This document shows positions 1 to 8,500 of a DNA stretch of 20,669 nucleotides, piece after piece. Where the stretch lies: assembly GCA_003521625.1 (NCBI GenBank), contig DPHV01000003.1:1-20669 (forward strand). Reading direction: 5' to 3'. Origin of the DNA: Ruminococcus sp. (GTDB taxonomy: Bacteria > Bacillota > Clostridia > Oscillospirales > Acutalibacteraceae). The number at the start of each line of letters is the position of its first letter. The first letter of the stretch is position 1. The position numbers were made by a program, and so were the translations under genes. Under the pieces are notes generated by a model. That model did no database searches. It worked only from the letters and a program-made list of their open reading frames with translations, and was not told the origin of the DNA.

Positions 1-18
1 ACGCAATTTATGAAATAT

Positions 19-35
19 GGCGAACACAGTTCGCC
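19..35. repeat. Short perfect hairpin repeat (REP-like)
   Basis: Two 7-base arms, ggcgaac (19-25) and gttcgcc (29-35), are perfect inverses around a 3-base loop. The adjoining bases cgctacaa resemble the flanks of dispersed GC-rich hairpins common in clostridial intergenic DNA. Only one copy is visible here, so the dispersed-repeat reading rests on resemblance and not on a count. Confidence 0.45.
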
Positions 36-100
36 GCTACAATCATTAATTTTACACCGCTAAATTATAGTTTAGCTTACTAAAAGAGATAACCTGAATT

Positions 101-144
101 TAAAAATTCCCTCCTGTCAGATACATTGTACCTAATAGGAGGGA
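101..144 (-). terminator. Rho-independent terminator after the amide hydrolase gene
   Basis: The 8-base arms tccctcct (108-115) and aggaggga (137-144) are perfect inverses. The interior can pair further (GGTAC with GTATC, using one G-U pair). Read on the minus strand, the stem is followed at once by AATTTTTA (107-100), a short U-tract. It lies about 80 bases beyond the stop codon of the amide hydrolase, which makes it the natural end of that transcript. The sequence between the stop codon and the hairpin shows nothing else. Confidence 0.6.
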
Positions 145-226
145 CATTTGCGAATATGTCAAATCGCTTAATTTAATTTTTCTTTGCAGAATAATTTTTC
201 TTTTTGCCGTAAACACCCGGTATCAC

Positions 227-1348
227 TCATTTTACCGGCGTCGTCACCTTGTTTTCCAGTTCGCAGCGTGTTACGTCCTCCCAGTTGCGTCGAATGGCTA
301 TCTCGGCGGTAAGGTCAGTATTGTTATATGAAATAGACCATTGTGTGTTGCTTGTGATGTCATCGGGGTTGGGGTCTTGTGCCGCCGATTTCAATGCGTT
401 CCACACGGTATCGTTTGTGTAATTGCCTTTTTCCGTATCCAGCACCTTCAGCACGGCGTCATAGCGTTCCTTGCCGTGACCGTAGATACCGTTTTTCTGA
501 TTCGGAAGCACCTCATCCTTATGACGAATTAAGAAATTAGTAACCGCCTCTGATGGGGTATCTATAAGCTCTCTTGGTTCGCCGTTAATGTCATACTCTA
601 TTACTCTGCCATCGCCTGATGCATCGGTTATGTAGAAATGGTAATCTCTACCGGCTGTTGCGAACATATCATAGCTTCGCAACAGTTCCACCGCTTCCTC
701 TGTGGTCGCCGCCCGGTCAAGCACAAGACGTATAGCAAGCGTAGTTGAAATGACGGGCTTGCCGGTGTTCTGGCGCACAGGCTCGCTGTCCAGCGTCAGC
801 ACGGCGATGGACACACCCTTTTCGTTCATACCGTCAAGGCATATGAACGGTGCGGTCAGGCTCGCCAGCTTACTTTTGATATTCTCATCCGGCACATTTG
901 CCGAAGCATTGTCAAGCGCAGCAAAGGCAATTGATTTATAGCCGTCCTTCGGGGTGCAGTAGACCAACATAGCAGATGTATCTTTACTAAAATCGTAATT
1001 ACGTCCCATATGAACGTCGCCGTCCTTATCGGTCAGTGTAAACGCCGTACAGCCGAAATTGGGGGCTTCGATCTTCACAGGCAACAGCGGCATTGCCTCT
1101 TTCACAAATGCGTCGATCATCGACTGATCATCCTTAATGCCGTAATCGATAATATTGTCAAGATTGTAATCGTATTTGACATCCATGCTATAGAGATTGT
1201 AGCCATCCTCATAATCTGTAAGCTTCTCAATACTGCTGAAAGTCTGGATTCTGGTAAAATACAGCACCAAAAACGCAACTGCGGCTATTACAACAAGCGA
1301 CAAAAGCACCAACAAAACTTGCAAAATTCGCTTCAAAACCTTATTCAT
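227..1348 (-). CDS. Membrane-anchored linear amide C-N hydrolase (choloylglycine hydrolase/penicillin V acylase superfamily)
   Basis: A 373-residue Ntn-hydrolase-type enzyme predicted to cleave linear amide bonds. Residues 1-8 are basic and 9-31 form one hydrophobic helix, so the enzyme should be membrane-tethered with its catalytic part outside. Cys100 (in FGCTAF), Arg116 and Asp119 (in GRNYDF) have the +16/+19 spacing of the catalytic Cys, Arg and Asp in bile salt hydrolases. Other family-like blocks are DGMNEKGV (173-180), HFYITDASGDG (237-247) and TQWSISYN (335-342). In this superfamily the Cys usually becomes the N-terminus after self-cleavage, which would here remove a 99-residue propeptide including the membrane helix. 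I chose the start at 1348 over an in-frame ATG at 1384 because a GGAGG lies 7 bases upstream of it. It follows TetR copy 1 by 93 bases and may share its transcript. The substrate is unknown: penicillin-V acylase, acyl-homoserine lactone acylase or N-acyl-peptide deacylase activities are all possible. Confidence 0.85.
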   Translation of the reverse strand: MNKVLKRILQVLLVLLSLVVIAAVAFLVLYFTRIQTFSSIEKLTDYEDGYNLYSMDVKYDYNLDNIIDYGIKDDQSMIDAFVKEAMPLLPVKIEAPNFGCTAFTLTDKDGDVHMGRNYDFSKDTSAMLVYCTPKDGYKSIAFAALDNASANVPDENIKSKLASLTAPFICLDGMNEKGVSIAVLTLDSEPVRQNTGKPVISTTLAIRLVLDRAATTEEAVELLRSYDMFATAGRDYHFYITDASGDGRVIEYDINGEPRELIDTPSEAVTNFLIRHKDEVLPNQKNGIYGHGKERYDAVLKVLDTEKGNYTNDTVWNALKSAAQDPNPDDITSNTQWSISYNNTDLTAEIAIRRNWEDVTRCELENKVTTPVK

Positions 1349-1355
1349 ATCATTT

Positions 1356-1360
1356 CCTCC
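1356..1360 (-). promoter_or_regulatory. Ribosome binding site deciding the hydrolase start
   Basis: On the minus strand AAAGGAGGAAATGAT precedes the ATG at 1348. The GGAGG core (1360-1356) sits 7 bases from it. The longer in-frame option at 1384 has no such site and would prepend 12 residues to a good membrane signal. Confidence 0.8.
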
Positions 1361-1441
1361 TTTTAGCTTTGTTAAAAATACCATTGGTTAATAGATTTTT
1401 TATTTCTTCATCAATATCCGTATCTCTTCTTAATGCTTAAC

Positions 1442-2068
1442 TTATTCTGTCAGAATACGCGACCTTGCTTTCGGGTTGTATTTCAAAACAAAGAGTTCCA
1501 AGCTTTCTTTCAGTACTTCTATCTGGGATTTCAGATAGAATTCGTCCTCAAATAATGCGTAATGTACACAGGCTCGAATCAGAATGAAAATCAGCGGCGT
1601 CAGTTTTTGATAGGGAATACCGAGTTTACCTTCTAATTTTTTTGCGTATTCAGGATAACGCTTATCAACACCTGCAAAGAATTTCTGACCGTATTCTCTG
1701 TATTTCGGGTGGGTATAAACCTGATACATCAGGCGGTATTTCTTTCCGTGTTTTTTTGCCGTCCAGTACGGTATCTCGTCAATAAACCGCCATAAGTCCT
1801 CAACATCTGTGGGGGCTTTCGCCATAAAATCATCTTCTACCTTACTCATACAGTATTCGGTAGATTGGATGATCAGATCATCTAAATCCTTAAAATATGT
1901 ATAAATCATAGATGTGTTATATCCGCAATACTTAGCCAAACCTCGAATACCGGTGCCGTGAAGTCCTAAATCGGCAAAACCGTTAAAGCACTTTTCCATA
2001 AGCTCAATTTTTTTGGCATTCCATTGTTCCTCTGTATAATTCGCCAGATAATCACCCCTCTTTTTCAT
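1442..2068 (-). CDS. TetR/AcrR family transcriptional regulator, copy 1
   Basis: A roughly 200-residue one-domain repressor with an N-terminal TetR helix-turn-helix: the stretch from GTGIRGLAKYCGY to NTSMIYTYFKDLDDLI fits the family pattern, with the YTYF block typical of the recognition helix and what follows. The rest is the usual helical ligand-binding part, and the ligand is unknown. It matches copy 2 (19667-20272) at 185 of 200 aligned residues, and the recognition helix is unchanged. The start is uncertain. The ATG at 2068 has no ribosome binding site, while a CTG at 2047 aligns with the start of copy 2 and sits about 8 bases after GAGGGG, so the protein may really be 201 residues. The gene has its own promoter (2092-2120) and lies just upstream of the amide hydrolase, its most likely co-transcribed or regulated partner. 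Autoregulation is suggested by the inverted repeat in its promoter. Confidence 0.9.
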   Translation of the reverse strand: MKKRGDYLANYTEEQWNAKKIELMEKCFNGFADLGLHGTGIRGLAKYCGYNTSMIYTYFKDLDDLIIQSTEYCMSKVEDDFMAKAPTDVEDLWRFIDEIPYWTAKKHGKKYRLMYQVYTHPKYREYGQKFFAGVDKRYPEYAKKLEGKLGIPYQKLTPLIFILIRACVHYALFEDEFYLKSQIEVLKESLELFVLKYNPKARSRILTE

Positions 2069-2091
2069 TTAAATCGTTCGTTTTGAATAAT

Positions 2092-2120
2092 AGTATAACA
2101 TACATATGATTAAAATGCAA
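2092..2120 (-). promoter_or_regulatory. Sigma-A-type promoter of TetR copy 1
   Basis: On the minus strand TTGCAT (2120-2115) and TATACT (2097-2092) are separated by exactly 17 bases. A TG one base before the -10 box gives an extended -10. The same arrangement is conserved upstream of copy 2, which supports its being functional. Confidence 0.65.
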
Positions 2121-2139
2121 TATATTTCAGCATTTTAAT
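2109..2139. promoter_or_regulatory. Candidate TetR operator overlapping the -35 box
   Basis: A perfect 10-base inverted repeat, attaaaatgc (2109-2118) and gcattttaat (2130-2139), with an 11-base centre. One arm covers most of the -35 hexamer (2115-2118), where a bound repressor would block transcription. Copy 2 keeps part of this block but pairs with a shifted register, so the precise operator is not settled. Confidence 0.4.
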
Positions 2140-2311
2140 GTACGAACTTTTCCCTCTCTAATCATATTGCATAAGCGCAAATTTGATATGGAAATAAAAT
2201 AAATTTAATATGTATTTCACGAATACCTACATCAAATTTTTACTGAATTTTTGCTCATCTGATAATCTGATTATTCATAGCAGCCATCCTTGTCTGAATG
2301 CTTTTCTTGAT

Positions 2312-2432
2312 TTAAAGTATATTCTGTCCGTCCTTATATTCATAAGTAATTTCATTTGCCGGTGTAAATACGTCATTTATTTCTTTTCCTGTCTCTGCAA
2401 GACTTTTTATCAGCGTTTTTAAGGCATAAAAT
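2312..2432 (-). pseudogene. Possible decayed gene tail (about 40 codons)
   Basis: On the minus strand, one frame entered just after the hairpin at 2433-2473 reads GSFYALKTLIKSLAETGKEI, continues with protein-like composition through NDVFTPANEITYEYKDGQ, and ends at a TAA at 2314-2312. It has no start codon of its own, and an in-frame stop lies inside the hairpin. This looks like the C-terminal remnant of a gene whose front was lost or replaced. I do not recognise the family. The stretch is short enough that chance cannot be excluded. Confidence 0.3.
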
Positions 2433-2473
2433 GAACCTCAATTAGGATACGTTTTGTATCCTAATTGAGGTTC
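2433..2473 (-). terminator. Perfect 18-bp inverted repeat, probable terminator of the surface-protein gene
   Basis: Arms 2433-2450 and 2456-2473 are perfect 18-base inverses around the 5-base loop gtttt. It lies about 120 bases beyond the stop of the giant surface-protein gene. Read on the minus strand the stem is followed by ATTTTATGCC, a weak U-tract, so termination is plausible but not textbook. The stem is unusually long and AT-rich for a terminator and could instead be a remnant of a small inverted-repeat element. The rest of the 2069-2594 gap holds only the TetR promoter region and the possible gene tail. Confidence 0.5.
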
Positions 2474-2594
2474 TTATTTGTCGATTCACCGAATAAAAGA
2501 TATTTTGTTTTTCGGGGATTCTATTTTTTGCCGATAGCAGTCCATTCTGTTCTGTCTACACAAAATGGTGCAGTTCAAATCGGATATTTAATAA

Positions 2595-5500
2595 TTAATT
2601 TCCGTTTCTTCTCTTTCTCAGGAAGAAAACAACTGCCACAGAGGCAAGCATAATAAGTATAATTATTGTCATTGTTATTCCGCCTGTCTGCATTACTCCT
2701 GCATCACCGTCGGTATGAGCTCCGTTACCTTTCGAAACGGACGGCTGAGTGTTATCTGTATTCTCCGTAGATCTGATATTCCCTGTCGGCTCTGTTTCGG
2801 AAGGTTGGGTTGGTACGGGAGTGTTGCTGACGGTTACCTCGGCAGCATCAGAAATTCCGTCTATTTTGGCAGTAATAACTGCTTTACCCTCCTTATGACC
2901 CGTAACAACTCCGAAATCGTCAACCGTTGCGACGCTCTCATCTGACGAGGAATATGTAATCTGACTGTTGATAAGCGAAGATACAGGCTGAACACTCTTG
3001 CTGAGCTTTTGCTGTTTATTAACCTGAACGGTAATATCGCTTATGCTTAGTGACTGCGCCGTTTTCGGAACAGGCTTTGAAGTAAGTCCGGAATAGAATT
3101 CGGAAATTGCGCTGAACTTTTCTTCTGAATTGCGTGTTTTCCAATCAGGTTCGTTCTTATCGGAAATTATACATTCAAGATATGCCGTATCAGTTCCCGT
3201 CTTTTCGAATACCTGCGACGGAATATCCTCCGAAATAAAGCAAACCTCGGTTGTATTTCCTATTTCAATGCTGTTTATCAGTTCTCTGCCAAAGGAGGTG
3301 TAAATCGGATTTTCTGCTTCATAGCCGTCCTCTATAGCTTTGCACATTTCCTCAACATCATAGTCAACAAGTCTTACATAATCTCCGCCTGTATAATTCT
3401 CGTTACCCTTATTCTGAACTGTTGCACGAACAAAGAATTTTGCGTTATCGTTATCCTCAGTTATGAGATTTATTTCAGACAGTGTAAGCGCTGTAATTTC
3501 AAGGTCGACTCCATACTTGAACGCAAACGAATCAGAAACAAGCTTTTCTTCTCCGTCTTCCGTTACTGTGAAATACATTGATACATCGTCTGCCCTCTGA
3601 CCCTTTGGCAAAGTGTAATAGAAGTCAAACGCCTTTGCCTGTGCCGAAAGCCAGACGCTTTCCGTTATACTGTCATAGGCTTTTCCGTTTACATACAGCG
3701 TAACAGTTACATCTCTACCGGAATTAACGCCGAGATTTTCTGCGTGGCAGGTAACATTAACCGTTTCTCCGCCGGTCGGGTATTCGTTGCTAAACTCAAT
3801 TGCATCTATTTCCTCAGGCATATGGTATTCGGAATCCGTATTATATTCAGAGATAACAAGCATATTGTTTACGTATTTACAACCGTCTTCGGTAATTTCC
3901 CTGTCGAAGGCGTTGAATGCAGTAAGCAAATCGCCGTTCTCAAGCACTGCCGCTGAGAAATCATCCTTATACATTCCGAAGCTGTCGCTTCCGTAAACGC
4001 CGCCTTCTGTAAGATAGGTTTTTCCTCCCCAATATCCGTTAAGCAGATATATCGGGTTATCAAGCTTTTCCATAACCGGATTTGAGTTTTCATCATATAT
4101 AATAATACCGTTGGAATCAAGCTTGCCTACCTCTGTTACCTTATCAAAGCGGTTGAATACAAACTGTCTTGCCCATATTTGCTGTTGGTTGCTCTCGGTT
4201 GTGGTCCACAGTGCGTAAATATCGCCGCTGCCGTTAGTGAAAACCGAGAAATCATCGTTTGTGGTGTAATCTTCAGTTTCCGATATAAACTGAGGTTCAA
4301 CGTACGCTTCGCTTATCTGCGAATATCCGTCCAAATCTGTATAAAGTCCGTTTGTAAGAATATTTGTTATATTCTGATAAGCATACGCTCCGTTGCACCT
4401 ATAGAACAACAAAGTATTTTCAACGCCCTGTGTGCTTATGTTAATAAACTCGGGATTCGCCGCTACATATCCGTCTTTGGTAATACGCATCGGGTTAGAA
4501 GCTGTGAGCTTACCGTCGCTTATCTCAAAGCTCTGGATATATAGAGAATTGTTTGCTTCAAACGGAGAAACGTCAAAGTCGCTTTCAACCTCAAAATCTT
4601 CAATTGAATCAAGCGTAAAACCGTATGTATCCGAAGCTACATATGAGAGCAAAATTTTATCTCCGTAAGGTGCCGCATCAAAATACTTAAGATACTTCCC
4701 GTTGATTGATACCGGCTCACCGTCTGACCAATCGCCTCCGTCTGCACTGCAATAAGAGGTGAGCAGAACTGTTGGGTATGACTGCAACTCCTCAAGTGTG
4801 GTATCAAGAGTGATTTTTTCAATATTCATTGCCTGATAGAACAGCTGAACAGTATCGCTGCTGCTGTTATATACAAGCTGAGGTGTCATATACAAGTACT
4901 TTTTATCCTTGTCTGATATTACTTTGTAATCGTGGAATTTGCCGCTTTCCTTATTGTAGTAAATAGTAGCAATACCGACTGAATTCAGCATTTTACTTGT
5001 ATCGTTGAGTGGAGCTATCATACACTTATTCCACGCAATAAGAATATCGTCACCGCAGTCTGCCATAACGGCGTCATGGTCTATTTTATGATAATCTTCA
5101 GTAAGCTGTGAAAGTTTCTCGGCGGTTTCGTTGCCGTAAGCATCTTCAATTGCACGCTTAAGAACCGAGCCTGAGTCAACAACGCTGTTTGAAGGTTCAT
5201 CATAAATATAGAAATGAAGAACATTATCCTTAAAGGACGAAGTATCTGTTGACGCACTTACAACAAGGTATCTGCCGTTGCCGATTGATATGATTTCAGG
5301 ATTCACAAGGGTGTCAGTAGCTTCTACAACCTTTTCCTCGGTAAGTCCTCTCGGAGCTAATCTGCTTTTTGAAGCTTCCGCCGTTGAAACAACCATATCG
5401 CCTATTGTTGTATTCTTAAGCAAATCGGTTTCAACCTGAGCCTGAAGCTTGCGTAAATTCATTATATCGTTTGAATCACCAAGTGTGTTAAACATCTCGG

Positions 5501-8500
5501 TTGTAAACAAGTTATCGCTCCACGTTGCCTTCAGAAACAACAGTTCAAGGGTTATGCTGCCCGACATACCAACAGTTCCGACTCCTCTCAGATAGTCATT
5601 AAACTGTATGTCAAACTTAAAGTCAACACCTCCCGATGCAGACAGCAGTCCATCGAAGCCTATACCAACGCCTGCTCCGAGTCCGATTTTCAGCTCATAT
5701 ACACCCTGGAAGGTTGAAGCATTCGCATCACTGAGCTGATCGAGAGTAAGAGCAACCGATGAACCCGGTTCGCCGTCATTATTGGCAAAAATACCCATAT
5801 AGATATTTACGTTAATTGACGCCGTAAAGTATGCAAAGCACGGAATGTAGCACAGTACAAACGGCATACTCACTCTGATAGAGCCGCCGGCACCTGCTAT
5901 GAAGAGGTTTCCGACAAACTGCCATTCGCCCTTATCGTCTACATAATAGTTACCCTGATAGCATAAGGTTATGCTGAACGAAAGCTTAACTGCAGTTTTC
6001 ATATTCAGAGAATTTGCCAGGGATTTGCCTATTGCATTTTTCGGTAGCCCTGCTGCGGAGTTGTTTGCAGCATCGTAATTACTTAATATATCTCCGAGTT
6101 TTTTTGCCTTGTCAAGGGGTCCTGCCGAATTCCATTTGCTATCCTTTGCCGCAGCGTCCTTAAGCTTACCGAAGCTTACGCCTATTGTAATTGTATTAAT
6201 TTCGTGACCGTCTTTGTCTTTTCCCGCTGTACCTGTATTGATAATCGGAGTAAAGCCCTTAATTGAAACAGTCGGGCTTACCGGTCCCAAAACAGGTATA
6301 GGCTGGCTCATTGTTGCTGGGGCGCCAACGTCGGGAGCGTAGGTTATTGTATCCGTTACAGAGGTTGCAACAAAGCTATAGCCTGTATCGAATTTGCCGT
6401 AGCTTGAGAAGATTTCGTTTGCTTTATCGTCATAGCCCTTCCACAAAAGCTCTACATACAGCTTGTCGCCCTGCTTGATTATCTCGGACAGAGTATTTGC
6501 CCAATGAGAAACAGTCTGACCCTTTTCAAGCGCAACATCATATTTTGACTTTATTCCATCTTCGTTTTCAACTGACCAGCGCACAAGGTTTACGGGCTTG
6601 TCTGCACTTTGTCCCTTTGTGTCCAGGGTTACGTCAAACTGAACTGCGTTTGCTGTTATAAGAGTAATCGTGTCGCCGTAAACAGTTCCGTCAGAAGACA
6701 CAGCATTAATCTTTGTGGGGGTTACACCGTTTGTTTTATACTGCATTTTCAGCTTTGCCGTTATACTTGATACATCGCCTGATGAAAGATATTCAGCCAT
6801 ATTGATGTCACAGATAAAGTAGCGGTGATTATAGAACACCAACGCTCTGTGAATTTCATCCTTTGAAGCAGAAATCTTTACTATTTCAGAGCTTTCGTTG
6901 CCCGGATTTGTTTCAAGGTGGAACTCTCCGTTTTCATCAGACAAGGCAGAATAGCAGTCCATAGTTATCTGTGCTCCGCTGACAAGATTGTATGTATCGG
7001 TCTGGCTTGTCGGCGGATTTATAATTGAGCCTTCCTGCAACAGCGTCTGACCGTAGAAGCTGAAGGTCTGATAATCGTCGCCTGTTTTTTCAAACGTCAA
7101 TGTAATGTGGTTATCATTGATATCGTAAGGATTTTGTATTGCAAAGAAGAAGCTGTTTCCGTAATATGTTTTAGTCCGGTGCGACGCACTGTCTGTATAG
7201 CTCCACTTTGCGCGATAGCCTGAATTCGGTTGAGCGTGGAAGGTGATAATCTCGTTTACGGACATATCGCTGAAGATTGTATCGGTTGCACCGTCCTGTG
7301 CGGAATAGCCCTTGAGAGTAACCGAGCCGTCGGAATTCTTGGTTGCGTATTTTCCACCCTTACCGATAAAATCACCATTGTCGGGATTTGTAACATTCAG
7401 CACCGTTGTTGTATCGGCAAGACAGAAATTCGGCGTTACCGAGAAATACAGGTTTGAAAGCTGAATATCTACTGATAATGTACCCGTATTTTTTGTTATA
7501 ATATCGGCAGTAGACAGCAGGCTCTCTGTTGAAGCCGCCCTCGTATCAAGCTTCATATTCCAAAGGTGGGACGAAATACCGTCTGCATATTCAAAATTGA
7601 ATTTGAGTGTATCTGCAACAAGATAGTTCTTGGTATCGGTTCTTGGCTGAGTCCAGCTCAATGTACCGATATGCTCGTTTAAGTAATAGAAATCGCCTTT
7701 GCAGTTGTCATTATCGGCAACAAATTTTTGTCCTGTTGTTTTTGTATTGTCAAAGCTTTCAACACGCAAAGATGAATCTGATACTGAATATACAGGCTGA
7801 ATTACTATCTTGTTATCCTTTATATAGGAAGAATATTTTTCAAGAATATCCGCCGTAAGAGTAAAGGAATCACTTTCAAGCTTATAAAGCTCGGAATGAT
7901 TTGAAGTTTTGCCGCTTTCACAGAAATATACACCGTCAAGCTTTGCCAGACCGTTAAACTGTGAATCAACAGAAGCAGAAATAGCCGAAGTTTCATCTCT
8001 GTAAATATCAAACGACGCACCTGTGTTGCGGTCATTTCCGTGCATTGAAGCAGGGTCAACAAGCAGGACATTTTTTGCGACCTGAACATCAGCAAGCGTT
8101 CCGTCAACATAAATCTTCGTGGTATCAGGTTCTATAACGGTCAGGTTATACTTTGTCATATTAAGGCGCAGGTTGTGGCTGATATCCTCCGTACCACGAT
8201 TATACACTTTGTATCCAGCATAGCCGACAACGGCTCCCTTGTGGAGAGCAAGATACAGATAATGCTCTCCCTTTACCTTGCTCCGATCAAGATTTGCAGT
8301 TCTCTGAATAAAGGAATCGCCTATGTTTGTCATATTCCAGCAGCCGCCTATTCCGCCGAGATTATGTACCCAGTCATAGTTTGAGGTATTGGATTGGAAT
8401 TTATCGTCGTCAGAAACATAAAACAACTGATCGTCCGATGCAGTGGAACCACCGAAGTTATCAATTGCGATTGTAATTGAATCAACACCCGTGAAGTTGA

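Noticed and set aside
227..1348. Call as a bile salt hydrolase
   Set aside because: The catalytic spacing fits, but bile salt hydrolases are usually cytoplasmic with the Cys at position 2. Here a membrane helix and about 99 residues precede the Cys, so only the superfamily is claimed.
1010..1366. Plus-strand open frame of 118 codons over the hydrolase gene
   Set aside because: It lies wholly opposite a gene with clear catalytic motifs, has no family resemblance and is a reading shadow. The many shorter plus-strand frames over the NRPS and surface-protein genes were rejected for the same reason.
1350..1435. Minus-strand frame reading RDTDIDEEIKNLLTNGIFNK between TetR copy 1 and the hydrolase
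   Set aside because: It looks protein-like but has no start codon, is about 28 codons long, is preceded by an in-frame stop, and ends inside the hydrolase ribosome binding site. There is not enough to call a gene.
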